64,000 nucleotides of DNA from Eulemur rufifrons (lineage: Eukaryota; Chordata; Mammalia; Primates; Lemuridae), in contig NC_091002.1 in NCBI RefSeq assembly GCF_041146395.1, forward strand, positions 10,534,501 through 10,598,500. Reading direction: 5' to 3'. How positions within the stretch are numbered: position 1 is the first letter of the stretch; each line of letters begins with the position of its first letter. Shown piece by piece: positions 24,042 to 34,901 of the stretch. Both the position numbers and the translations under genes were made by a program. Under the pieces are notes generated by a model. It was given only the letters and a program-made list of their open reading frames with translations, did no database searches and was not told the DNA's origin.

Positions 24042-24143
24042 AAAACATGGGATTCTTTTTTTTTTTTTTTTTTTTTGGGACAAAGAATCAAGGCTATTTA
24101 TTTCCAGGATGATACTTCCTGAGGCACAAAACATGGGATTCTT
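24042..24143 (-). pseudogene. Tiny 5'-truncated processed retrocopy of an mRNA 3' end, with target-site duplications
   Basis: Two perfect 16-bp copies of 'aaaacatgggattctt' (24042-24057 and 24128-24143) enclose a 70-bp insert. Read on the minus strand, the insert is about 51 nt of unique text starting 'gtgcctcaggaagtatcatc', containing an 'aataaa' polyadenylation signal about 20 nt before the end, then a run of about 19 A (T-run 24058-24076). The minus-strand target junction reads 'tt|aaga', close to the L1 endonuclease preference. This is the signature of L1-mediated retrotransposition of a polyadenylated RNA with extreme 5' truncation. The source gene is not recognised. Confidence 0.85.
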
Positions 24144-24607
24144 AAGTGTAATATTTACACATTAACAAAAATAAGCTCCCAGGGCCCTCCCCAGGCTCTT
24201 CTGCATCTTGTCTGCCCAAGTTTACAGGAGCAAAATCAAATTAGTGGCATTTACTTATTTTCTTTCTGAAGGATCCTGATAGAATGAGCCAATTGCTCAA
24301 ATTGTGAATATTTAATTTTTGTCCTCTGAAGATTTAAAATTTTAATCTCTCTATTATTTCCACAGTTCTGAATTATGTTTCATAGCAGTCATTTTTTTTT
24401 TTTTACTAGTACTCATATGAAACAGAAGATAGATACAGACCTAGCTAAAGGGTGTGTTTGTATATTCTCTGTCTTTATTTCTTCCCAACACCCAAAACAC
24501 GTCAATTAAAAGTATTGACACATAGGAGCTGGGTAATAAATACATTTTTCCCTTTTAGATTTGCCCTCCAGGATTCACTGTATATGCCAAGCTGTCTCCT
24601 TCTCTAG
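24144..24607. other. Intergenic DNA, nothing recognised
   Basis: No coding or repeat signature that I can support. Confidence 0.45.
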
Positions 24608-24765
24608 AACAGCAGGTCTCAAACCTTAATACGAAAGAATCCCTGGGAGTTTGTAAAAATGCAGCTTGCCAGGCCCCCTGAACCCCGTTTCCTCAGGCTG
24701 GGGTTGGGAATGCACATTACTAACAAGCTCCCACATGCTTTTTATGTCCACCAACATTTGATCGA
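24608..24765 (+). mobile_element. MER5A-like hAT-Charlie element
   Basis: 'gcaggtctcaaaccttaata', 'gaatccctgggagtttgta', 'atgcagcttgccaggcccc' and 'cattactaacaagctccc' follow the MER5A layout from near its left terminus to its 3' half. Confidence 0.7.
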
Positions 24766-25189
24766 AAGGATGCTTACACATGAACAGAGTCTTTTATGTT
24801 CTCTCCTTTAAAAGAAAAAGGTATAGAAAGAGTGCACAGTAAATAGGTTGTGCTGACTTTTTCCATTAAAGGTGCCTCAAAATTTTATGCACATCTTAGG
24901 AATTCTTCCGTGCTTGTCTTTAAGGGCAACCTCTAAAGGTTTGTCAGTGGACTTGTCCTCTTGCAGTTACCCTTGGGCCCCTCCTTACGTAGTGTAACTA
25001 GTTTGAGAAGCAGCCAATGACTGTTTCGATTTCAGCACAAGTTTCTTATAAAACTAGCCAATCTGGGAGGTCATTTGTCTCTGATCCAGATGCAGTGGTT
25101 TGATTATTCTTGGCTTACACTAAACTTGGAAGGGAACTGAAGCAGTAGGTAAAAACAACCTACACCTTCACAGCATGAAAAAGGACAAA

Positions 25190-25510
25190 TCACAGCTACG
25201 GATACTAATATGGACGGATGTCACAGAAACAAACATGAGCAAAAGTAACCTTCATTTGCCTGATGTTCCAGGACATGCAACAGTAACCTAGGGCAAGAGG
25301 GGTGTGAAGAGGGGTTATCTCTGGGGGATTATCACCTGGGGAGAGGTTGGCACGAGGGGGATGAGACTTGGGGGGGGGGTGCAGGAAATGTCCTATGTCT
25401 TCGTCTGGACCCCATGTAGGGTACATGCCCATATATAAAGTCACCAGTTAAACGCTTAAGCTGTGTGTATTTTGCTGGATGTACATTATACCTCAACAAA
25501 TTAAGAAAAG
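25190..25510 (+). mobile_element. Old L1 3'-end fragment (probable)
   Basis: The end of the block ('gtgtgtattttgctggatgt' and 'acattatacctcaacaaatt') matches the widespread L1M tail. The middle contains a G9 run at 25372-25380 and G-rich text that is less typical, so the left edge is uncertain. Confidence 0.5.
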
Positions 25511-28500
25511 GCAGCTGAATATAACAACAGTCCACTGGGAAAAATCTATAGTTATTTCCATGTGGTTAGCTAAAATCACCAAACAAATGCACACAGTTGG
25601 GCAAAAAGAAAATTAAACATTAGAAACTATTATATTAATAAAATAAGCAGTCTCTTTTAACTCCAGTCATAAACTGAACACCTAAAGTAATGTGAGCCCA
25701 CCTTGTAGACACAGCACTCTAAAGCCCTCATGTAGGAAGTGTGGACTTGTGCACATAGAAATGATTATTTTTTGTCCTTCGAAATGCTGCCTGTTCAGGA
25801 AGTGTTTGAACGAGCAGTTTTACTGGCCTTTTGGATAAGGTAGTGGACAAGAATGGGGAGGAAAATAAGTTGTTAGGTCTCCCTTAGTAAAGTTGAGGTT
25901 TTGTCCAAATCTACATGACGATGCATGTGCAGTGACAGTACATGTGGAGCTGATCAGTGCTATTCATGCAATAGTGTCCTGAGGCCACGTGTGAGTCTTG
26001 CCAAGACAGAAGGCCTGGACCTTCAAGTCCCTAGGTATGAAGAGGGTGTTCCAAGAATACTCCTTGGGGAACTCTCTTTTATTCCCCCATCTACCAACAC
26101 TTGGTCTTCTTGTGTTTAAACGTTTTTCCATGAACATCTAGCGGTCTCTCCTCTCTCTGCTTGGGCCATGTCTCCTTTTGTTAGAAGCAGCCATGGCGAG
26201 GAAGATGACTTGTCACTTTACCGAGAAAGTGGCTTCTCCGGTTTTTCCCTCCTCTCTTCTCTTCCCTTGTCTGACACCACTGGCGATGTCTGGTGTTATG
26301 AAGACAAACTTGCTTTGTCCTGGAAACTGCTCTGTCATGTCTGGGTGCTGCGGGCAAGGGGAGGCTGGTGGCGGTACAGAGATGTACCCGGTCTGGGCAC
26401 AGACAACATACCACTCATTGGGGGATGGAAGATTTGGCCTGAGCTAAGTGTCAGTGAACATGGCTGTGGGAGGCTTTTTATTCTCTGCTATAAAGGCAGA
26501 GCTAGGAGAAAGATGAACCACATCTGTTCCCCATGTCAGGTGCAATGTCTCTTTGTGGAACTGAAACGGAAGTGTTTATGGGAGGTCAAAATGGGGGACA
26601 CGGACAGGGACCCCCGCACCCAGCCCAGGGTGGGGAGCTGCTCTGTAAATCCACCTGTCTTATTCCTGGAAGGTTGAAGACCGCCCCTCCCCCCCCATCT
26701 GGGGGTGATGCCTCTCTTTCCAGGCAAGGTAATTCTCAGACTGAAGTATCAGAGCCTGGACTTGCCTCCTTAAGGCTACACAAAATGTGAGATCAAATGC
26801 AAACAGATTAAGAAATAAAAGGCAAAAGCCACCTCAGGATTGATGAGGATCCTGATAGTGAAAGATAATAGGCACATTCTTCATTTCAGCTCCTGCTCCA
26901 TCCACAGTTGTTTCCTGGGGGAGCTTCCAAAGCCATGGAGGGGCAGGTAGGGTAAAAATGACTGTTTTCTTTGGTAGAGGAGCCGCCCCCCGAGATCTGT
27001 CTCCTCTCTCCCCCTCAGTGCTGACAGATTGCATGAGAGCCTGCTCCCTCGACTCTTGCCTGAAGGACAAGGACTTCCCTGATCCCAGGCAAATTCCTGC
27101 ACAGGAGCCACCACCGGGCAGGCTGAGGAGCCCAGCAGGTCCAAGATGCTGCCAGGCTGGGGACCAGAGGCCTCACCTTTCTTCCCTGGGTGGTGGCTGA
27201 AGAGCTCGTTCTCTGTGCTTTACTTCAACAGCTCCCTTTGCTCTGAAATCGGTCAAAATGAATATAAACTGAAAGAATCATTTCCATGTGCCACGTGAGT
27301 GATCTCCCCCGCCCCCGACACTCTGTCTTTCTTTCTGTCGCTGCCTGTGCTGAGATAACTTCTAGGGACTCGCCAGTTCTGGGTTTCTCCCCTTCCTCCT
27401 CCTGGCTGCCTCGCTAACATACCTCCCACCCCACAAGATTGCACAACCCCATGTGCCTACGGCAGTTTCCCCCTTGGGCTAGTGCTCATTCTCTAACACA
27501 ATTAGCTCCAGATTCCCTCTCTCACCTTTTATGTTTCCTAGTTTTCACTAGAAAACCTTAATTTGAGCATCTTTCCTGGTTTGTTGAATTATTCTGAGCT
27601 CCTAAATTTTCTCTTCTGTGTCTTCGAATGCTTGATACAAAGAACACAACCAGAGAATTCTCTACATGCTCTCTAGCCTGGATTAACTTCCATATTTTTA
27701 CATCCTCCGTAGTCTCTGGTAACCAAAGTTAAAGGGACAACCACTCTGGCATTGTAGGGAAGGTACTCTGTGTATCTGGGAAGATGCCAAGCTGAGAACA
27801 CGAGTAAATAAATGATATGTCCAGGAAACAAAAGTCTTTCTGCGTGAAAATGTACCTTCTGTGGAAAGGAAGCCACCTATGGCTACTTACTTTGTCTTTT
27901 GCTGTGACCCCGCTCTCCCCGGAATGTTAGGGATCATCCGGGAGGCGGTGAGGGAGAAAGTCACCCACAGGTTGGGACTCATTTGGACTCTGTGGGCCCT
28001 CCTAGACCTAGGCAGGAGACACCTGTACAGAGGGTCCCTCCTTCCTCCCCACCTCCCTAGGGCCTGCAGCTAAATTCCCTGATCTGAGCAGATCCCACCG
28101 ATACAGTCACCCAGACAGACACCTGGTTTCTAGGTGATCCCTTTTTGAACTAGCCTTTTGTTTTCGGCCCCACCACAATGGCATCTCCTCCTCATCCCAG
28201 CCAGCAGCCCCAGGGAGGCACCTGGGAAGTGTCCAGGGAAGCCCAACAAGGGAGACTGGGCTGTGCCTGGGGTCACCAGATGTCCCCTCCAAAAGGGCAC
28301 CAGCAACTTTTGTAGGTGGGGGCGGGAGAACTGGAAGGCGGGAGGCGGGGATAGGAGGACTAGGCTCTAACCTCAGGGGTAGGGGCGGGCTGATGCTCCT
28401 TGCAGAAGGCCAGGAGCCTCTTCAGGCCGCCTGTCCCCAGGGACTGTGCCAGCTGCCCCCCTTCTCTCAGCCACAGCATTGGGCTTGGTCCAGCACTATC

Positions 28501-28539
28501 AGAAAGCGAAGTGTGAGCCCGGGCCAGAGGGGGGAGCCA
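25511..28539. other. Repeat-poor upstream flank of the gene
   Basis: About 3 kb without an assignable transposon. GC content rises steadily toward the CpG island, and GC boxes ('gggggcggga' near 28318, 'taggggcggg' near 28380) appear in the last few hundred bases. Open frames such as the 169-codon plus-strand frame at 26168-26677 overlap frames on the other strand and resemble no known protein. I read the block as promoter-distal regulatory or neutral DNA. Confidence 0.5.
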
Positions 28540-29118
28540 GGACACCCTGAGCGAGCCAAGAGCCTCCGGGGAGGCCTGTTCCAGGACCGGAGCAGGCGGC
28601 CGCGCACGGGGATCCCCACAAGGGGGCCGAGGGAAACCCCGGAGGCCCGCGGGAGGAGGCGAGGCCAGTGGCTGGGCGCGGCAGCCAAGCCCGCTCCTGG
28701 CGCTCCTAGTCTGGGCAGCAGGTGGGGAGGGGGCTGAAGAGACCCTCGATTTCTCCTAAAGTTTCCAGGAATCTTTCTTGGTGGAGACCCGCCTCTCAGA
28801 GGCGGCGTGTGTGCTTCTCAAGAGGGGCCCCCGTGCGCCGCCTCCCCTGCCCAGGTACCGAAGGGTTGAAGGATTGCACACGGGGCTCCCTCCCCAGCCC
28901 AGTCTCCTCCCCGCGCGCCCCCTCCCCGCCGTGCGGGCCAGCGCTGGCTGCATCCCGGCCGCCCCTCCGCGCCCGCGCTCTCTCCTGTCGCCGACCCCGG
29001 CCACACCAGCGGCATCGCTGCAGGCTGCGGGGAGCTGCGCCCGCCCGTGCTCCCGGGTCGCTTCGTGCTCCCAGTGCGCTCTGGCCCCAGCTCCGGCCCC
29101 GGCTCCCGCGCGCGGACC

Positions 29119-29127
29119 ATGGAGTAG
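29119..29127 (+). promoter_or_regulatory. Minimal upstream ORF (ATG-GAG-TAG) in the presumed 5' UTR
   Basis: It is the only ATG between 28741 and the main start. Its context 'gcggaccatgg' has a purine at -3 and G at +4, as strong as the main start. It encodes Met-Glu then stops, and lies 226 nt before, and out of frame with, the main ATG. If it is transcribed it should lower or condition translation of the main frame by reinitiation. It depends on a transcription start upstream of 29119. Confidence 0.55.
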
Positions 29128-29344
29128 GCGGGAGGCCCCGCGACGCGCTCCTGCAGCCGGCGAGGCCGGAGCCAGCCCGGGGTGGCCTCGCCAGCCGGCG
29201 GAGTTAGCCAGCGGCGGGCCCTCCTCCCGCCGGTCCTGCACCGCTCCTCCTCCCCGGCCCCCGCCGCCCCCGCCTCCCGGCCGCCCCCGCCGCCCCCGCC
29301 GCGCCGCCGCCCCAGGCCCAGCGCGGGCGCGGAGCGTGGGAGCC

Positions 29345-29780
29345 ATGGCGCGCGAGGAGGAGAGGGACCCCGAGCGCCGGGAGGCGGCGGCGCTGGCGAG
29401 CGGCGAGGAGGAGGAGGAGGGAGGGGAGGAGGGACTGAGCGATAGCGACGACGAGGGCGACGAAGAGGAGACGGGCAGCGGCGAGGAGGAAGAGGAGGCG
29501 GAGGCGGCGGCCGGGTGGGAGCGCAGCGAGGACGCGCGGCTGCTGCGCGCAGGGCTGCCTCCCGCCGCCGTCCCCGCCGCGGCCGCCCGCTACAGGAGCG
29601 GCCGTCGTTTGCCGGGGCCACCGCCCGGCCGCCCGAGGATGCCGCCGCCCGGCGACGAGGACCGCGCGCGTCGCCGCCGCCGCCGCCGCCGCCGGAGAGA
29701 CCTTCTGCTGAGCCAGCTCTGCTTCCTGGCCTCGGTGGCGCTGCTGCTCTGGTCGCTGTCGAGCCTGCGAGAGCAGAAGG
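29345..29780 (+). CDS. First coding exon of a predicted type II single-pass membrane protein (gene not identified)
   Basis: The start is the ATG at 29345 in good context ('gggagccatgg'), the first in-frame ATG. The frame runs 145 codons plus one base to the splice donor 'agg|gtgagt' at 29780/29781, so the exon ends in phase 1. Residues 1-60 are strongly acidic (Glu runs at 21-25 and 47-51, 'SDSDDEGDEEE' at 32-42). Residues 70-105 are Pro/Ala/Gly-rich. Residues 109-118 are ten consecutive arginines, encoded mostly by a CGC repeat. Residues 120-141 form one hydrophobic helix ('LLLSQLCFLASVALLLWSLS'). There is no N-terminal signal peptide. Positive charge before the helix predicts a cytosolic N-terminus, a signal-anchor, and the bulk of the protein in the lumen or outside, encoded by exons beyond the window. 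Glycosyltransferase-like or other type II proteins share this layout, but I do not recognise the gene. Confidence 0.85.
29669..29695 (+). repeat. (CGC)n trinucleotide repeat encoding polyarginine
   Basis: A near-perfect CGC/GCC trinucleotide run inside the coding exon. It encodes residues about 108-118, immediately before the membrane helix. Such runs vary in length between species and individuals. Confidence 0.85.
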
Positions 29781-30010
29781 GTGAGTGCTCGCTGCCTGCC
29801 CCGAGTGGGCGCTGCGGCTCCGGCGGCTCTGGGCTCCTGGGCTGGGCGCGGGGCTGCTGCGGTCAGCCCGGCCGGGCAGCCCGGCTTGAGCAGGCTGGGT
29901 CGGCGGGCGGGTGGGGCGCCCGGCGCTAGGACTCCCTATACCCCCCCGCAGTGGCTCGGGAGGAGGGGACCTCGAGCGCTCGGACTGGGGGACAGAGAAG
30001 CGGCCGGCAC

Positions 30011-32040
30011 GCGTGGGCGCCCAGGTGCCCTGGGAACCTTTACCTGTGCCTCTTGCCTCTGCGCTTCTTGCCCGCGAGCTCGTGGGGCGTTTTGCCCTCA
30101 ACAAGCCCCCCAAGGCCAGCGATAAAGTTGTCCTGGCAAGATTCAGTACTTGTGCAGGTAACCACCTGTACACTCCCTGGTTTGCTGAAGGATCGAATGG
30201 GGTTGGTTGACTGGTTAACACATAATTCTCCATGCATTAATAGGACCGGCGGGGTGGACCCTGGTGGACCCTGTAGAAAGCTCTTTACCGTTCTTTTCAG
30301 AACAGGTGCCGGGAACTTCGGGTAGGAAAAAAGTGTTGGCCATCCAGCTAGGGGTTAGGAATGGACTTGTTCTCTTAAACTGCCCACTCGCTGGGAAGAC
30401 ATGGACTCCTTCCCATAGGGTCCCTTTTGCAGAATTGCTGTGTGGAAGAAATGATTTGGAGCCGACTGCCTGTTCACTGCTTTCGCGGTGCCCTGCACGG
30501 GTCCGTCCTACTTTTGTCTTTGTCCTTGGCCTTTCTTGAGCTGAAATAGATCTTGTAGAGAAATGTGCTCAGAACAGTTGTCTGCTGAAAACAATCTGGA
30601 CCCCGGGGTGCAGCTGTCTAAAAAACTAAGGAAAGACTTGGAAGAACAAGTGTTGTAAAACGGTTTTATATCCCGGCCTTTCAAGCGGCAGGGTTCGTGG
30701 GAAAACAGCTATGGAAACGGTTGTGAGTAACAGCAGTTACAAATGTGTGCTGTGGTGTTAAGGCAGACATAGCTCTAATTCAAGGTGCTATGAGGTGCAG
30801 CATAAGGACATTTTGATGGTGATAGTAAAATATTTTTAAAGATGCTGTCAATTTAAAAAGGGATCTCCCCCACATTAGTGGATCTGTCCCTTCGTGGTGG
30901 AACAGGATGGTGGGTCGGTCTTCGTGCAGGTCTCAGCAGACCTCTTGACAGACTTCATCTTATATGGTAATGGGAGAGAGTCCCTCTTGATCTTCAGTGA
31001 AGCCGGTAAAGATTGCATGGCTCTCTCCAGGGCTCCCGAACCCCAGAGCCTCTGTCCATGGGTTCTGACATAAGGAAGGGGGCTGTGCCGGTGGAAGGGA
31101 AGCAGGACATGGCTCCAAGGGGACGTTCAGACCTGCTAGATATCAGTCTGCTGATGGATTTTCACCGAGAAGGTTTTCATTAACCCCCTTTCAATCTTCC
31201 CAGTTTTTATGAGTGCAAAGCCAGTTTGTAGTTCATGCCACCTTTGGAGAGGGCCATTCCAAGTCCATGACATGCCAGCCATTTTTCCGGCATGTTGGGG
31301 CTCTGTGAGTCATAGAGTTCCCACCACTTTTCAGGATTTAAAAGACATTTTTCTGGATGGAGAATGTGACCCATACAGTTAAGTCGATCATCAGCAGGGG
31401 GCTGCCTGGGCCCTGGAAAGCTGGGATGTTTGAGGGGGAGGGGTGTAAGACACTCTGCAAACTTGAAACCTGGTGACTAGAATGTCATTTTGAAATGGTT
31501 TCCCTGGCAGTGACATTTCTGATCAGGTGCCACTGACTCAGATTTAGTTCCATAGCACAGCCCTCTCCCCCAACCCCTACTCTCTCCCTTTCTTCTTCCT
31601 ACCATTCCCATCCTGTTTTTCCCTCTCACTTCCTCTCCATCTCCTCCCATCCTTGTCAAGGAAGCCCCCGACCCTAGCAATGGAAAATCCAACAGGGAAA
31701 AGCCAACGGTGTTAAGGGGGATGCCAACCAGCCTCCTTCATTTCCCCCAAATGACATGCATGTTGAAATTGTCTCTAATTACTTTTTCTTCCATTAGATA
31801 TTGATGGTTTCAGTATGTGATTCACAACAGTAGTTTTCAGCAAGGCACAGGTTTTTCAAGATAATTATTAACATATTAATTAATGCATGTGAATCTGAAA
31901 ATGATTATTTTGCTTGAGGAACTGTCATTCAGCATACCTAAGCATTTGAATGGTGACTTTTACCCTGGAAAATTGGAGGTCACTCTGCTTGATGGTCCTT
32001 TCAGTATAGATACTGAAGTTTGGAATTTAGCCATGTTTTG
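30011..32040. other. Proximal intron, unique DNA
   Basis: Repeat-poor. A weaker CTCF-like text ('tcagcagggggctgcc', near 31391) lies about 1.6 kb after exon 1. No other feature can be supported. Confidence 0.45.
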
Positions 32041-32042
32041 AA

Positions 32043-32110
32043 GTCATTATGACTTAGAGGGGCTGAGTAGATTGGCTTAAGGTCACACAGCAATGGAAGA
32101 GTAGAGGGAA
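32043..32110 (+). mobile_element. MIR fragment
   Basis: 'cttaaggtcacacagcaatg' is the conserved MIR 3' half. Confidence 0.6.
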
Positions 32111-32319
32111 AGAAAACAACCTGAGGTGGCCTGGCTTTTCCTTCCTACCTCTGTTTCTTGATATTCAAGCTACTGTCTGGGTGCAGTTTTGTAATATTTA
32201 TATAAGTTCATGGGGGTACCTTCATAATGATCAAAGGTAATATTATATTTATTCATGTTGAAAGCCATGCAATGATTGTTAACTGTAACTTCCCAGAAAC
32301 TTGTTTTCTAATACATATT

Positions 32320-32386
32320 GATCTTTCTTTCCCTCCCTCCCTCTTTTTCTTCCTTCTTTTCTCTCTCTCTTTTCCTGTCTCTGTTT
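32320..32386 (+). repeat. Pyrimidine-rich low-complexity tract
   Basis: An almost uninterrupted C/T tract ('tttctttccctccctccctc' and following text). Homopyrimidine tracts can adopt triplex structures. I see no sign of an associated gene. Confidence 0.7.
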
Positions 32387-32679
32387 CTAAAAAGGACAGT
32401 TCTTTTACCAAATCAAGTAGAGATGTGTGGCAGTTATGTTATATAATATCGTATAACATTTCTAATCATATGGAATCTGAGATCCCTTTCTTAACATCCA
32501 ATCAAACTCAGATTTGGTTATATACTAAAAATTTTCAGTTATATACTGAAAAGTTATTCAGTACAGTGTAGTGATCTTTTTCTGCTGAGATAGAATATGA
32601 GGCTTGTTTAATTTAGGTCAGGAAGAGTTAGTGGTAGAATCAAGAAAAATTTTAATTCTAACAACAACAAAAGCAGTAA

Positions 32680-32800
32680 CAATAACTGGAATTTGGTGAG
32701 CTCTTAAGTGCTAGGCACTATGCTAAGTACACCTTATACGCGTTGCTTTGTTTTATCTGCAGACACTCTTTTCAGACATTGAGCCTTCAGTGGTGGAGAA
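32680..32800 (+). mobile_element. MIR fragment
   Basis: 'ttaagtgctaggcactatgc' and 'taagtacaccttatacgcgt' follow the MIR core. Confidence 0.75.
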
Positions 32801-33117
32801 AGACAAGCCCTAGGTGCCCTACTTAGTTGTTATGAATGAAGAGCTCATTTTTTGATCTCTGTTTTCAAAGCCAATGGAAATAAAGTGTTAGATTGGCTAA
32901 TGAGGATTTTCTTTTCTTTTTGCAGTGAGAATGGATTACTTTTGTATATTTTGAATGGTTTAAAAGTGTTTAATTTTTCTTTGACGTAAACGACCTGGCC
33001 ATCCTTTTCCAGAAGTGGTGTGGATTCTACCTCAGAAGTAATTATAGACAGCCTCTCTAGGAGACACATATATTTATATGTACATACATGTATATATATA
33101 AAACTTTGAAATACTTT

Positions 33118-33636
33118 CTGTCCTAGTTACTATTGCTGCATAACAAATCACCCCAAAACTTAGTGGTGTAAAATAGCTGTTCTGTTTTTATTATTATTTT
33201 GCTTATGGATACTTAGGGTCAGGAATTTGGACGGGGGGCAGTTGGGGTGGCTTGTCTCTGCTTCATTATGTCTGGGACCTTAGCTGGAAAACTGCAAGGC
33301 TGGCTGACCCGACAGCTGGATCTGGAGCCGCTGGAGGCAGCATCGCTCCCATGTCTGGAGTTGATATGGCTGCTTAACTGGCCCCTCAGCTGAGCTGCCA
33401 GCCAGAATACCTACTACATGTGGCCTCTCCATGTGACTCAGTTTGAATTTCCTCAGAGCATGGCAGCTGGGTTCCAAGAGCGAGTGTCCCCAGAGAACAT
33501 GCATGGCCTCAGAAGTTACAGAGTGTCATTTCCACTATTTTCTGCTGGTCAAGACAGTGACGGATGTCAGCCCAGTTTCGAGGAGAAGGGCATAGACACC
33601 ACCACTCACTCGATGGAGGGGAGTAGGATCACATAA
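33118..33636 (+). mobile_element. Old mammalian interspersed repeat, family not named
   Basis: 'ctattgctgcataacaaatc', 'accccaaaacttagtggtgt', 'ctacatgtggcctctccatg' and 'tccactattttctgctggtc' are hallmarks of a widespread eutherian repeat that I recognise but cannot name with certainty. Confidence 0.6.
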
Positions 33637-33879
33637 AAGCCTCTGCAGTGGGAGATATTGTGATGGCTGCCTTTGGAAAATCCAAGGATTTGAGAGGTTG
33701 TAGCTTAAGAGTGAAATATCTTTGAAGTGTCTTCTGCTAATGAGAGTGTTGTTGCTCATTGTAACTGGTGTGGGGTCTAGATGTGGTTTTTGCAAAGGGG
33801 GTGAAGATTTTAACTGTCAATTTAAATTTCAGATCTAAGAGCTCATCTTTGCCTTTGTGGCTTCCCATTCCTCCGAGGG

Positions 33880-34325
33880 CTATGATAGCAACCTTTGATC
33901 CTTCGCGTGGCCTTCCTGGACCCTGCTCCTTTCCATGCTTCCCCACTCTGGCTTGTCCTCTGCCCCTCACAATGGCAACACTTCTTCCAGCCTCAGGGTC
34001 TGAGGACCCATAGCACATGCTGGTCCCACCACTGTCTGGATTGCTTCATCCACCACCACAGCGAGTGAATCCTTCGCTTCCTGGCTCCAGACCCTCCCAC
34101 TAGACCCTATGCCTTCATTTTGCTCTCCGAATACACTGTCTTTTCCCTTCATAGCATTTATCACAGTTGGCAATTATGTATGCATTTGGTCTTGATTTGA
34201 GTAGCATCTGTTCTTTCACAGGTTGTAAGTTCCAGGAGGTCTGGGACCCTATGAATTTTCCTCCCTTCTGTCACCCAAGTCCCCCATCGGATAGTGGGAG
34301 CTCAGAAGATATTTTTCAAATTTAG
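33880..34325 (+). mobile_element. L2 LINE 3' end
   Basis: 'tagcatttatcacagttggc', 'ggttgtaagttccaggaggt' and 'ctgggaccctatgaattttc' match the conserved L2 3' region, which encodes no intact protein here. Confidence 0.7.
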
Positions 34326-34439
34326 AGGCAAATATAAAAGATATTTTTTTAAATAAAGGAGCTCTTTTGATTTCTGAACTGTAGTGCCAGTGATAAAAAA
34401 CTATCATGTGTTAGGAGACCACTAACTGGCATAGATTTT

Positions 34440-34615
34440 ATTGTCATGATTTATAATTCTGCCCCCAGTCCAGCAAACTCAATGTTGTTACCACCCATTT
34501 TTCATGGGATAGCACTGAGCAGAAGAAAGTAGAATGCCATGCCCGGCGTCAGTTTGTTAAGTGGCAGGATTTGAACCCAAGCCCACCCACATCAGAGCTA
34601 CATGTGGCTGCATTT
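34440..34615 (+). mobile_element. MIR fragment
   Basis: 'gtggcaggatttgaacccaa' preceded by diverged MIR core text. Confidence 0.65.
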
Positions 34616-34875
34616 TCCAGCCTCAGCTGAGGAGGATGTGAATAGAAGATGAGGAATCACCCTGCCTTTTTCAGTCCACTGGGGAGTAAGGAATAACAGA
34701 AGGTTGGTTTCATAGAAGCAGTATTTTAGAAACACATTGCTTTTCAACCTTTCTATTTTCTGCATACACATATATAGATGTGTCTCTTTCCTCCTGGCTT
34801 TTCTTAGCTTCTCATCAACCCAGATTTTTCTCAAACATTTCCTCCACTTGCAAGGCTCGGATCCTTGTGGGAAGC

Positions 34876-34901
34876 TTTTTTTTTTTTTTTTTTTTTTTTT
34901 T
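34876..34901 (+). repeat. Poly(T) run, 26 bases
   Basis: An uninterrupted T26. On the minus strand 'ggataaata' precedes the A-run, which could be a retrocopy tail, but no flanking duplication was found. Confidence 0.6.

Larger units (their letters stand above)
28540..30010. promoter_or_regulatory. CpG island / promoter region
   Basis: Dense CpG and very high G+C over about 1.5 kb, surrounding the first coding exon. GC boxes are present and I see no convincing TATA box, as expected for a broad CpG-island promoter. The transcription start cannot be fixed from sequence. It should lie upstream of 29345, plausibly between 28.8 and 29.2 kb. Because the island lacks stop codons in several frames, long spurious frames exist on both strands here. 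Confidence 0.85.

Noticed and set aside
26168..26677. 169-codon plus-strand frame upstream of the gene
   Set aside because: It has an ATG, but the product has no recognisable family, frames overlap on both strands, and there is no clear splice or polyadenylation context.
28818..30233. 471-codon open frame on the minus strand across the CpG island
   Set aside because: It is the reverse shadow of the GC-rich first exon. The predicted protein is low-complexity Pro/Arg/Gly without a recognisable domain, and GC-rich DNA lacks stops by composition.
31390..31404. Second CTCF-like motif in intron 1
   Set aside because: 'tcagcagggggctgcc' departs from the core consensus at two informative positions. 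It is too weak to list as a site.
34876..34901. Possible second processed retrocopy after a T26 run
   Set aside because: A 'gataaata' signal precedes the A-run on the minus strand, but I found no flanking target-site duplication and no recognisable transcript sequence.
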